Shown here: positions 43,300 through 51,240 of the stretch, piece by piece | How the letters are laid out: every line of letters begins with the position of its first letter | Position numbering within the stretch: position 1 is the first letter of the stretch | Assembly: GCA_964427415.1 (NCBI GenBank) | Contig: CAYRUH010000005.1 | Coordinates: 1 to 64,000, forward strand | DNA from: Lentisalinibacter sp964427415 | GTDB lineage: Bacteria; Pseudomonadota; Gammaproteobacteria; Steroidobacterales; Woeseiaceae | Direction of reading: 5' to 3' | Length of the DNA: 64,000 nt | Notes under the pieces: model-generated | The model's input: the letters and a program-made list of their open reading frames with translations, nothing else | Databases searched by the model: none | What the model was told of the DNA's origin: nothing | Translations under genes and position numbers: made by a program

Positions 43300-44391
43300 A
43301 TGAGTCCCGAAGAGATCGCCGCCCTGCCGAAGGCGGAACTCCATTGTCACCTGGAGGCCTGCGTGCGTCCGGGCACCCTGCGCGAGGTGGCCACCGCGCT
43401 CGGCCGCGACGTGCCCGCCGACGAGTCGGCCTTTCGCCGGGAATGGCTGCTCACCGAGCCGCTGGAGGACCTGGAGACGGCACTGCGCGCGTTCGCCAAC
43501 ATCCAGTCGGTGTGGGCGAACGAGGAAGTCATCGAGCGGCTGGCCTACGAGGCGGTGGAATACGCCGCCGACCAGGGCATCCGCATCTTCGAACTGCGCT
43601 ACTCGCCGGACTTCATCGCCGCCGCCCACCCCCATCTCGATTTCGAGCGCATCCACCGGGCGATTGTGGCCGGCCTCGAGCGCGCCCGGCATCTGCCCGT
43701 GGCCACGGGGCTGATCGGCATCATCCAGAAGACCCTGAGCGACGATCGGGCCGCGTACACGGCGGATTTCATCGTCGAGTGTCGCGACACCTTCGTGGGA
43801 CTCGACATGGCCGACCACGACGACGGCAACCAGGCGCGCTTCCTGCCGCTGGTGGAAAAGGCCCGTGCAGCCGGCCTGCACTTCACCACCCATGCCGGCG
43901 AGGAGCCCACCCCGGACGCAGCACAGCAGGTCCGCGACGCCATCGAGTTGCTGGGCGCCGAGCGCATCGGCCACGGCATCCACATCATCCGCGACCCGGC
44001 CGTGATGGAGTTCGTCATCGAGCGCGACGTGCTGCTGGAGGTCTGCCCCACCAGCAACTGGCTGACCAGCGCCGTGCCCTCCACCGCCGAACACCCCATT
44101 CGCCGGCTGATGGAGGCCGGCGTGCCGGTGTCCGTCAACTCCGACGACCCGGGACTGTTCGGCATCGACCTCTGCCACGAGTACCGCATCCTGGCCGAAG
44201 AGCAGGGCTACGCCCGCGCGGAATTCGAACGCCTGAACGACCTCGCCGCAGCAAAGAGCTTCATCCCCGCCGAGGAAAAGGCTCGCGTCTGGCCCCGGCC
44301 GATAAACCAGGGTAGGAGGGCCTTCAGGCCCGATAACGAATCGGGGCTGAAGCCCCTCCCACATAGCTCCCACATTGATGATCGGGCCTGA
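43300..44391 (+). CDS. add: Adenosine deaminase with REP-encoded C-terminal tail
   Basis: 363 residues. Zinc and catalytic motifs: ELHCHLEACVRP (HxH), HAGEE (His and catalytic Glu), ERIGHGIHI, and SVNSDDPGLFG (zinc Asp). Deaminates adenosine to inosine in the cytoplasm. The natural-looking enzyme ends about WPRPINQ (~residue 337, E. coli is 333); the last 26 residues (GRRAFRPDNESGLKPL and on) are translated from a REP cluster, whose TGA is the stop. Very likely a gene whose end was altered by repeat insertion. The tail is not expected to fold. Confidence 0.93.
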   Translation: MSPEEIAALPKAELHCHLEACVRPGTLREVATALGRDVPADESAFRREWLLTEPLEDLETALRAFANIQSVWANEEVIERLAYEAVEYAADQGIRIFELRYSPDFIAAAHPHLDFERIHRAIVAGLERARHLPVATGLIGIIQKTLSDDRAAYTADFIVECRDTFVGLDMADHDDGNQARFLPLVEKARAAGLHFTTHAGEEPTPDAAQQVRDAIELLGAERIGHGIHIIRDPAVMEFVIERDVLLEVCPTSNWLTSAVPSTAEHPIRRLMEAGVPVSVNSDDPGLFGIDLCHEYRILAEEQGYARAEFERLNDLAAAKSFIPAEEKARVWPRPINQGRRAFRPDNESGLKPLPHSSHIDDRA

Positions 44392-44405
44392 AGGCCCTCT
44401 CACGG
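44312..44405. repeat. REP-like cluster 7 (three units), overlapping add
   Basis: Forward unit 44312-44334 (core GGGCCTTCAGGCCC), inverted unit 44338-44363 (core GGGGCTGAAGCCCC) and inverted unit 44380-44405 (core GGGCCTGAAGGCCC). Most of it is inside the open frame of add; the right edge is 10 bp from the deoA start, which has no other ribosome-site-like sequence. Confidence 0.85.
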
Positions 44406-44415
44406 TGCCATCGTT

Positions 44416-45741
44416 ATGTTGATGACCAATCTCATACGGAAGAAACGCGACGGCGGCAGCCTCTCCGCCGGCGAGATCGCGTTCTTCGTCGCCGGCCTCG
44501 CCGACGGCAGCATCCCCGCCGAGCAGGTCTCCGCGCTGGCCATGGCCGTCTTCCTGCGCGGCATGGCATTCGAGGAAGCCGCGGAACTCACCAGCCACAT
44601 GGCCGCATCGGGCACCATGCTGGAATGGGATGCGAATGCCCTCGGCGGCCCGGTGGCGGACAAACACTCCACCGGTGGCGTCGGCGACAAAGTGAGCTTC
44701 CTGCTGGCGCCCATCGTCGCCGCCTGCGGCGGCTTCGTGCCGATGATCTCGGGCCGCGGCCTCGGCCACAGCGGCGGCACGCTGGACAAGATCGACAGCA
44801 TCCCCGGGTACGAGTCTACGCCGAACCTGGGCCGCTTCCGCAAAGTCGTGGCAGAGGTTGGCTGCGCCATCATCGGCCAGACGGCGGACCTCGCCCCGGC
44901 GGACCGGCGCTTCTATGCCATCCGCGACGTCACGGCGACGGTGGAATCCATACCGCTGATCACCGCCTCCATCCTGTCGAAGAAGATCGCTGCCGGGAAC
45001 CGGGGCCTGGTGATGGACGTGAAATGGGGCACCGGCGCCTTCATGGCGGACCCGGACGACGCCCGCGCGCTCGCCGAAAGCATCATCGCGACGGCGGAGC
45101 GCGCAGGGCTGCCAACCCGGGCGCTGATCACGGACATGAACGAGACCCTGGGCGTGACGGCGGGCAACGCCCTGGAGATGGCCGAATCCGTGGCCTACCT
45201 CACCGGCGGCGAGCGCGAGGCGCGCCTGGACGAGGTCGTGCTCGCCCTCTCCGCCGAGATGTTGCACCTGACGGGGCTGGCGGAGAAACCGGAAACCGCG
45301 CTCGCGATGGCAGACGACGCGGTCACCTCGGGGCGCGCGGCCGAGAAGTTCGCCGGCATGGTATCGGCGCTGGGCGGGCCGTCCGACTTCCTCGAACGCA
45401 GCGAACGCTACCTGCCCGAAGCACCGGTCGTGCGCGAGGTCCGCGCCGAACAGGACGGCTATCTGACCGCCGTCGACGCGCGGGCCGTCGGCAACGCCAT
45501 CATCGAACTGGGCGGCGGACGACGGCGTGTGGACGATACGCTGGATCTGTCCGTAGGCTTCTCGGCGGTCGCGCCGACCGGCAGCCGGGTGGGCCCGGAC
45601 GAGACGCCGCTGGCACGGGTGCACGCCGCCAGCGAGGAAGACGCGGAGCGGGCGGCCGCCAACCTGCGCGCCGCCTGCACGCTACAGGACACCGCGCCGG
45701 CGCCGCGGCCGGTGATCCGCGGCCGGCTGCCGGCCGGCTGA
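44416..45741 (+). CDS. deoA: Thymidine phosphorylase
   Basis: 441 residues (E. coli 440). Signature region GGPVADKHSTGGVGDKVSFL (quoted core DKHSTGGVGDK, ~residues 80-90), SGRGLGHSGGTLDKIDSIPG, and a C-terminal domain ending RPVIRGRLPAG. Splits thymidine or deoxyuridine with phosphate. Two ATGs (44416, 44422) are possible. Lies right after add and the REP cluster, and 27 bp before the second nupC. The window has no intact tdk, so thymidine entering the cell should be degraded, not salvaged. Confidence 0.96.
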   Translation: MLMTNLIRKKRDGGSLSAGEIAFFVAGLADGSIPAEQVSALAMAVFLRGMAFEEAAELTSHMAASGTMLEWDANALGGPVADKHSTGGVGDKVSFLLAPIVAACGGFVPMISGRGLGHSGGTLDKIDSIPGYESTPNLGRFRKVVAEVGCAIIGQTADLAPADRRFYAIRDVTATVESIPLITASILSKKIAAGNRGLVMDVKWGTGAFMADPDDARALAESIIATAERAGLPTRALITDMNETLGVTAGNALEMAESVAYLTGGEREARLDEVVLALSAEMLHLTGLAEKPETALAMADDAVTSGRAAEKFAGMVSALGGPSDFLERSERYLPEAPVVREVRAEQDGYLTAVDARAVGNAIIELGGGRRRVDDTLDLSVGFSAVAPTGSRVGPDETPLARVHAASEEDAERAAANLRAACTLQDTAPAPRPVIRGRLPAG

Positions 45742-45768
45742 ATCCCGGGCGACAGACAGGAGAACCGG

Positions 45769-46995
45769 ATGGGCATCTGGATCAGCTTCGTCGGCATGGC
45801 CGTCATTCTCGGCATCGCCGTGCTGCTATCGACCAACCGGCGGGCGATCAACCTGCGCGTAGCGGGCGCCGCCTTCGCGCTGCAGGCGGGCGTCGCCGCT
45901 TTCGTCCTTTATCTGCCATTCGGCAAGCAGCTGATCCAGTCGCTCTCCAACGGCGTATGGACGGTCATCGGTTATTCCGGCGCCGGCATCGACATGGTGT
46001 TCGGCAAGCTGGCGGCCGACTACGAGAATCTCTCGTTCGCCATCAACGTGCTGCCCATCATCATCTTCTTCGCCTCGCTGATGGCCGTCCTTTATCACGT
46101 CGGGATCATGCAGTGGGTCGTGCGGCTGGTCGGCGGCGCGCTGCGGCGCATCATCGGCACCCAGTCGGTGGAGTCGCTGAACGCCGCGGCCAACATCTTC
46201 GTCGGTCAGACCGAGGCGCCGCTGGTGGTGCGCCCCTATCTCCGCGGCCTGACCGAGCCCCAGTTCTTTGCCGTCATGGTCTCGGGACTCGCCTCAGTGG
46301 CCGGCACCGTGCTGTTCGCCTACGCCTCCATGGGCGCAAAGCTCGAATACCTGCTCGCGGCCAGCTTCATGGCCGCGCCCGGGGGCCTGCTGATGGCGAA
46401 GATCATGATCCCGGACGAACCCGGCGAGCGGGAGGAGCCCGGCGAGACGCCGCAGGTGGAAGCGGGCACCAGCCACTACGAGAACGTCATCATGGCGGCC
46501 GCCGTCGGCGCCCAGGACGGGCTGAAGCTGGCGGTGAACATCGCCGCCATGCTGCTCGCCTTCGTCGCGCTAATTGCCATGTTCAACGGTTTCGTCGGCT
46601 GGCTCGGCGGCCTCGCCGGTGTCGAGGCGCTGACGCTGCAGCACATGCTCGGCTGGATCTTCGGGCCGCTGATGTTCCTGCTGAGCGTGCCCTGGGAAGA
46701 GGCGCAGGTGGCGGGCGCGCTGTTCGGCGAGAAGCTGATCCTCAACGAATTCGTCGCTTTCCTGCACTACCGGGAGCTGGTGGAAGGACTCAGCCCCCGC
46801 GCCCAGGCCGTGATCACCTTCTCGCTGTGCGGTTTCGCCAACCTGTCGTCCATCGCCATCCTGCTGGGCGGCCTCGGCAGCCTGGTGCCGGAGAAGCGGG
46901 ACCTGATCGCCCGCTTCGGCCTCAGGGCGGTGGCAGCGGGATCGCTGTCGAACCTGATGAGCGCGGCGCTCGCGAGCGTGCTAATCGGTCTGTAG
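45769..46995 (+). CDS. nupC: Concentrative nucleoside transporter (NupC family), second copy
   Basis: 408 residues, a paralogue of the protein at 38981 with the same core motifs (NIFVGQTEAPLVVRPY, AASFMAAPGGLLMAKI, SLCGFANLSSIAILLGGLG). GGAGAACC precedes ATG 45769. Second inner-membrane nucleoside carrier of the locus; two copies may divide purine and pyrimidine nucleosides. Its 3' end overlaps that of cdd by 15 bp. Confidence 0.93.
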   Translation: MGIWISFVGMAVILGIAVLLSTNRRAINLRVAGAAFALQAGVAAFVLYLPFGKQLIQSLSNGVWTVIGYSGAGIDMVFGKLAADYENLSFAINVLPIIIFFASLMAVLYHVGIMQWVVRLVGGALRRIIGTQSVESLNAAANIFVGQTEAPLVVRPYLRGLTEPQFFAVMVSGLASVAGTVLFAYASMGAKLEYLLAASFMAAPGGLLMAKIMIPDEPGEREEPGETPQVEAGTSHYENVIMAAAVGAQDGLKLAVNIAAMLLAFVALIAMFNGFVGWLGGLAGVEALTLQHMLGWIFGPLMFLLSVPWEEAQVAGALFGEKLILNEFVAFLHYRELVEGLSPRAQAVITFSLCGFANLSSIAILLGGLGSLVPEKRDLIARFGLRAVAAGSLSNLMSAALASVLIGL

Positions 46996-47382
46996 CAGGA
47001 AGGAATACGGCAGCAGGTCGTCGATGCCGTAGCTCACCGTGGCACCGGCGCCGTCCAGCAGCACGATGCGGGTATCGGCGTCGGCGAACTCCCGGATCTT
47101 CTGACGGCAGCCACCGCAGGGCGTACACGCGCCGGGCGTGTCGTGGCCGCCGGCCACCGCAATGGCCCGGATGCGGCGCCCGCCCGCGGCGACCATGGCC
47201 GCGATGGCGCCGGCCTCGGCGCACAGGCCCTCCGGGTACGCTGCGTTCTCCACGTTGCAGCCCGCGTGGACGCGGCCCCCGTCGTCCATCACGGCCGCGC
47301 CCACCCGATAGCCGGAATACCGCGCGTGGGCGTGCTCGCGCACGGCCAGCGCCCTCTCCATCAGTGCGGACCACTCCGTCAT
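46981..47382 (-). CDS. cdd: Cytidine deaminase
   Basis: 133 residues, the short homotetrameric type (B. subtilis-like) with three zinc Cys: NVENAAYPEGLCAEAGAI (Cys-Ala-Glu, Glu is catalytic) and TPCGGCRQ (two Cys). Converts cytidine and deoxycytidine to uridines that DeoA-like phosphorylases can use. Convergent with nupC2 on the other strand, overlapping by 15 bp. Confidence 0.95.
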   Translation of the reverse strand: MTEWSALMERALAVREHAHARYSGYRVGAAVMDDGGRVHAGCNVENAAYPEGLCAEAGAIAAMVAAGGRRIRAIAVAGGHDTPGACTPCGGCRQKIREFADADTRIVLLDGAGATVSYGIDDLLPYSFLLQTD

Positions 47383-47416
47383 GCGCAGACCCCGGTCATC
47401 CGCGCGCCCGGCCTGA

Positions 47417-48292
47417 CTAGCGCACCGATGCCCACGAGCCGTACATGGGATTCGGCAGCACGAACCAGCCCCGGCCCCAGTACTCGTCGTGCTCGCGCAC
47501 CCTGCGCAGGCGCTCGGCGGCCGTGGCCGGGCGCTCGCAGGGCGCGATCACCCGGGAGCGGACGCAGTCGAGGAAGTCGCCGAGATCGTCGCCGAAAAGC
47601 ATGATGACCCGATGATCCCGGGCCACGTAGTTCCGGCGTACCTTCTTCTCGTCGGTCCATTCCGGCCGCTCGTTGCTCAGCATGAGGTGCTCCGCATCGA
47701 CCTGCAGGCCGACCCGCCGCAGGTTGTCGAGCGTATCGTCCTCCTGGGGGCAGGGATCCGCGGAGCCCGGCCGCCGCATGCAGTCCCGGTTGGTGACGAG
47801 GAAGACGGCGACGCCGGCCTGCCTGGCCTGCTCGAGGAAGCTCACGGCCCCCGGCAAGGCATCCGCCCGGGCCCGCGCCACCCACTGGTCCCAGTCCTGG
47901 CGATTGAACGGCTTGTCGCCCAGCAGGATCTGGAACGGAGAGTTGTCCAGCACCGTCTCGTCGACATCCAGGATGATGGCAGGCGGCAGCGAGGCGTCCG
48001 CCGGATGCGATGGCAGCGCCGTCCAGTCCTCGTCGGCGATCCGCGCATCGAGCATGGCGCCCGCCGTCCGGTAGACCTGGCGGCTCAGCGCCCGGTACTC
48101 GGCGCTCTCCGTCACCCAGCGCACCGCGAGTTCGGGTTGTTCGATCTCCGCGGCCGGCTCGGTCTTGTCCTCCACCTCGACGGAAACGCAACCGGCGATT
48201 AGGGCGATTGTGGCGAACACGGCGGGCAGGGCGACGAGCGTCCTCGCGCGCTGACGATCGATGGCTGACAGTGGCGGGCGGATGGGCCTCAT
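47417..48292 (-). CDS. 5'-nucleotidase, lipoprotein e(P4)-type acid phosphatase
   Basis: 291 residues from ATG 48292 (GAGGAG nine bases upstream; an ATG 9 bp earlier also possible). Lipoprotein signal ATIALIAGC. HAD-superfamily class B/C motifs: IILDVDETVLDNS (DxDET, nucleophile Asp), VTNRD, and MLFGDDLGDF. Outer-membrane or periplasmic dephosphorylation of nucleotides so that the nucleoside can enter through NupC. Divergent from ppa; same strand and 34 bp after cdd. Confidence 0.93.
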   Translation of the reverse strand: MRPIRPPLSAIDRQRARTLVALPAVFATIALIAGCVSVEVEDKTEPAAEIEQPELAVRWVTESAEYRALSRQVYRTAGAMLDARIADEDWTALPSHPADASLPPAIILDVDETVLDNSPFQILLGDKPFNRQDWDQWVARARADALPGAVSFLEQARQAGVAVFLVTNRDCMRRPGSADPCPQEDDTLDNLRRVGLQVDAEHLMLSNERPEWTDEKKVRRNYVARDHRVIMLFGDDLGDFLDCVRSRVIAPCERPATAAERLRRVREHDEYWGRGWFVLPNPMYGSWASVR

Positions 48293-48440
48293 TCGGTTCA
48301 TCTCCTCGCGTTGTCCGGAAACGCGCGGCAGGGCAAGGCACCGTGCGCGCGGCACGATTATGCCCGTGACGACGGCGCTACGCTAACCGGCCCCGTGTTT
48401 TTCCTGGCGACGGGGCGGCGAAGTCGTCCATAATCAGACC

Positions 48441-48974
48441 ATGAATATCAACAGCATCCCGATCGGCGTCGATCCGCCGCATGAAGTGAACGTCATCATC
48501 GAGGTGCCGAGGGGCAGCGATCCCATCAAGTACGAGATGGAGAAAGCGAGCTCGGCCCTGTTCGTCGACCGCTTCCTCTACACGGCCATGCACTATCCTT
48601 GCAACTACGGCTTCATCCCGCACACGCTGTCCGACGACGGCGATCCGGTGGACGTCATGTGCGTGGGCAATCGGCCGCTCATCCCCGGCTGCGTCCTCGG
48701 CGCCCGCCCGGTGGGCGTGCTGATGATGGAGGACGAATCCGGCATGGACGAGAAGATCCTCGCCGTGCCCTCCCGGCGGCTGACCCGCTTCTACGACGGG
48801 GTGGACGAGTACACGGACCTGCCGGACATCCTGGTCGAGCGCATCCGCCACTTTTTCGAGGAGTACAAGGCGCTGGAGAAAGACAAGTGGGTGAAGGTGG
48901 TCGGCTGGGAGAATGCCGAGTCCGCGCGCCGCACCGTCACGGAAGCCATAGAGGCCGCCAAAAAGAAACCGTAG
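48441..48974 (+). CDS. ppa: Inorganic pyrophosphatase
   Basis: 177 residues (E. coli 176). N-terminal INSIPIGVDPPHEVNVIIEVPRG part, metal-binding block DDGDPVDVMCVG (~residues 67-78, DxDPxD) and YKALEKDKWVKVVGWENA. Hydrolyses PPi, which helps pull PRPP-consuming Upp and nucleotide synthesis forward. The stop TAG is 10 bp before a REP unit. Confidence 0.97.
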   Translation: MNINSIPIGVDPPHEVNVIIEVPRGSDPIKYEMEKASSALFVDRFLYTAMHYPCNYGFIPHTLSDDGDPVDVMCVGNRPLIPGCVLGARPVGVLMMEDESGMDEKILAVPSRRLTRFYDGVDEYTDLPDILVERIRHFFEEYKALEKDKWVKVVGWENAESARRTVTEAIEAAKKKP

Positions 48975-48984
48975 GAAAGGAATC

Positions 48985-49113
48985 GTAGGAAGGCCTTCAG
49001 GCCCGATCCGCGATTCTATCTGCGCTGGCCCGTCAGCGGCCGGGGCGGGGCAACGACTACCGAAGGATGCCGCGGCCAGAACATCCGGGTCGGGCCTGAA
49101 GGCCCTCCTACAC
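48985..49113. repeat. REP-like units 8 and 9
   Basis: Forward unit 48985-49007 (head GTAGGAA, core AGGCCTTCAGGCC) and inverted unit 49090-49113 (core GGGCCTGAAGGCCC). The 82 bp between them (49008-49089) hold no gene; a GC-rich stretch GGCCGGGGCGGGG is there. Together they close the ppa/EEP-nuclease convergent gap. Confidence 0.8.
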
Positions 49114-49117
49114 GGGG

Positions 49118-50233
49118 TCAGCGCTTCGCGATGTCCACCACCAGCGGGAGATGGTCGCTGACGCCCTCGGCCTCCGGCATGCGGAAACGGCGCGGATGGC
49201 CGTCACGCGTCATCTGCGCGGGCGTGCGGTTCGCCAGGCGTGCGGAGTCGGGTACCAGCTCCCAGCCGGCGTCGCCGTCGGACCAGAGGATCATGTCGAG
49301 GAAAGACCAGCTTTCCCCGCGGGAATAATAATGGGTGCCCGGGCAGAACCCCGGGCAGCCGGCCTCGTGTGCCACCTCCCAGGCGGGCCGCACGAAGCGC
49401 TCCAGCATACTCTGTTCCCGGTCCTCGTCGCCCGGCGTGTTGAAATCCCCGGCGGCGAAGGCGGGCCGACCCGGCGGCAGGGCTTCGCGCAACTCTGCGA
49501 GGAACCGATAGGCCTGGATGCGCATCTCGTGGGGGTGGTAAGGCGCCGGAAAATGCGCCGAGTAGCCGGTCAGCAGCGTGCCGTCCGGCAGACGGAACGT
49601 CGCCTCCAGGATGCCCCGGGTATCGGCGATGCGCTCTTCCGGGAAACCGCGGAACGGAACGGTGTGCAATTCGGGTTCGCCGACAGCCTCGAGCCGGCTC
49701 AGGAAGGCCACGTCGATGCCGCGGTCGTCCGCGCCCTCGATCAGGATGGCCGGGCGATAACCGGCCTCCTGCAGGTAGTCGGTGCGCAGCCGCTCGAGTA
49801 TGCGGAGGTTCTCCACTTCCTGCAGCGCCACGATGTCCGGACCCCTGCCGCCGTCCACCTGCAGGATGGCCGCGGCCACCGCGGCGAGCTTGCGCTGCAC
49901 CACCGCCTCGTCCCAGTCCCAGTTCAGGCACTGATCGCGCCAGTAGGGATTGTCGATCTCCGCGCAGGCCGCACGATGCCCCTGATTTCGCTTCGCCTCG
50001 ATGGGCAGATAGGTGCGGTCGTCCTTGCCCGGGTCGTCCTCGGCGTCGAACAGGTTCTCGACGTTGAAGGTCATCAGCGTCACGGTCTCCGACGCCGGTG
50101 CGGGGGCCGGTGCGTCAGCCTCGCCGACGGGTCCGGCGCAGGCCTGCAACAACAGCAGCGCGAGGGCGGCGAGGGTCGGGATACCGAGGTCAGTCGGCTT
50201 GCGCTTCGGGATCGAATCTGAGCAGCGGTGCAT
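49118..50233 (-). CDS. Secreted endonuclease/exonuclease/phosphatase-family lipoprotein
   Basis: 371 residues from ATG 50233 (GGAAGGAAG upstream). Lipoprotein signal ALALLLLQACAG. DNase I-like fold motifs in order: MTFNVENLFD, IVALQEVEN (metal Glu), RGIDVAFLSR, AAGDFNTPGD (Asp-x-Asn) and C-terminal SDHLPLVVDI (Asp-His). These match the EEP superfamily, including secreted nucleases and phosphodiesterases; a nuclease feeding the nucleoside locus is plausible. Overlaps the start of its downstream-read partner at 50190 by 44 bp. Exact substrate not readable. Confidence 0.87.
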   Translation of the reverse strand: MHRCSDSIPKRKPTDLGIPTLAALALLLLQACAGPVGEADAPAPAPASETVTLMTFNVENLFDAEDDPGKDDRTYLPIEAKRNQGHRAACAEIDNPYWRDQCLNWDWDEAVVQRKLAAVAAAILQVDGGRGPDIVALQEVENLRILERLRTDYLQEAGYRPAILIEGADDRGIDVAFLSRLEAVGEPELHTVPFRGFPEERIADTRGILEATFRLPDGTLLTGYSAHFPAPYHPHEMRIQAYRFLAELREALPPGRPAFAAGDFNTPGDEDREQSMLERFVRPAWEVAHEAGCPGFCPGTHYYSRGESWSFLDMILWSDGDAGWELVPDSARLANRTPAQMTRDGHPRRFRMPEAEGVSDHLPLVVDIAKR

Positions 50234-51140
50234 GTCTTCCTTCCGCGGTGATGAACAGGGAGCGGCCGCGCCCGTCGAAGGCGACGGCCTCGGCGAGCGG
50301 GACCAACGGCATGCCCAGCGGCAGCGGCTCGCGCGCCAGCGCGCCGGACCAGGCCTCACCCGGCCGCCGCGCATAATAATAGACATCGGCGTAGGTGAGT
50401 ATGACGGCGGCGCCGCCCGCGGCGGCCATATCCATGCCGGTGGGCTGCCAGTGGTAAGGTACCGCCGCGGCCAGCAGGCCGCCCGCCTCCTGCCGGCGCG
50501 GCAGGCTGTCGACGCCCGCCACGAGCGTGGACGTGAGCACTCCGGCCGATGCCGGCGGGCGCAGCGGCAGCGTGTGCAGTTCCGGCGGCTCGGTCCGCTT
50601 GGTGAGCACGTAGATGCGCGCGGCGTCGCCATGCACGGCCACGGCCTCGGCGTCGTGTGGCCCATCCGGATAGGTGTATCGCACCGTCCAGGCGGGCGCG
50701 ACCTCATCGTCTTCCGGATCCGGCTCCGGCACCACGTACAGGGTCAGATGATCCCGGATGCCGCCGTTGTCGCCGATGTCGGCGATTAGCAGCCAGGACG
50801 AGCCTTCGTAGCTGAAGGCGGCCAGGTCTTCCCAGTCCCGGTTCTCGGCGCCGGCGACACGCACTGCCCCCAAAGCCTCTCCGTCCGATGTCGCCGCGTG
50901 CAGGACGGGCTCCTCACCGCTGTCGTTGATCACCCACAGCAGATCGGGCCGACGGCGGGAATGGGCGAGGCCGCTGGCCTCCACGATGGCCGGCGACTGC
51001 AGGGTGCCGGCCACGGCGGCGCGCACGTACCCCGCCCCGGACGGCGGCTCGGGCGGCGTCTCGCGCGAGCAAGCCACGAGGAGTGCGGCAAACAGGCAGA
51101 CGGCACTCAACAGGCGGGCGGCGGACAGCATGCCCGGCAT
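50190..51140 (-). CDS. Lipoprotein, beta-propeller-like, unknown function
   Basis: 316 residues from ATG 51140 (another ATG at 51131). Lipoprotein signal LLSAVCLFAALLVAC. The mature part has repeated short beta motifs such as GLAHSRRRPDLLWVINDSG, LLIADIGDNGGIRDHLTLYVV and YPDGPHDAEAVAVHG, reminiscent of SdiA-regulated or phytase-type beta-propellers with calcium-binding DxGDN. Upstream of, and overlapping, the EEP gene in the same operon, so the two may work together on extracellular phospho-compounds. Not assigned to a known enzyme. Confidence 0.7.
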   Translation of the reverse strand: MPGMLSAARLLSAVCLFAALLVACSRETPPEPPSGAGYVRAAVAGTLQSPAIVEASGLAHSRRRPDLLWVINDSGEEPVLHAATSDGEALGAVRVAGAENRDWEDLAAFSYEGSSWLLIADIGDNGGIRDHLTLYVVPEPDPEDDEVAPAWTVRYTYPDGPHDAEAVAVHGDAARIYVLTKRTEPPELHTLPLRPPASAGVLTSTLVAGVDSLPRRQEAGGLLAAAVPYHWQPTGMDMAAAGGAAVILTYADVYYYARRPGEAWSGALAREPLPLGMPLVPLAEAVAFDGRGRSLFITAEGRHAPLLRFDPEAQAD

Positions 51141-51162
51141 AGTCGCAGGAATCCGGCCGCCG

Positions 51163-51196
51163 GAAAAGAAGAAGCCCGGCGCTGAGGCCGGGCTTC
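51163..51196 (-). terminator. Rho-independent terminator of TonB receptor
   Basis: Perfect 10-bp stem GCCGGGCTTC (51187-51196) / GAAGCCCGGC (51171-51180), 6-nt loop; on the minus strand it is followed by TTCTTTTCC. About 45 bp after the receptor stop (51241). A second strong hairpin GCCGCCGC / GCGGCGGC lies just before it at 51209-51228. Confidence 0.85.
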
Positions 51197-51240
51197 TGAG
51201 TATGGACGGCCGCCGCCGGAGCGGCGGCACGGTGTCGGCG

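Noticed and set aside
41752..45624. A 1290-codon minus-strand frame as one giant protein
   Set aside because: Only the last ~490 residues (from 43218) have a recognisable family and signal peptide; the rest is antisense to add and deoA.
44625..47420. A 931-codon plus-strand frame
   Set aside because: It is a shadow frame over deoA and nupC2, both of which have clear family motifs in another frame; the composition (Arg/Gly/His-rich) is typical for high-GC shadow ORFs.
947..49113. CRISPR array
   Set aside because: The palindromic repeats are scattered at gene ends, not spaced by unique ~30-40-bp spacers in a row, and no cas gene is present.
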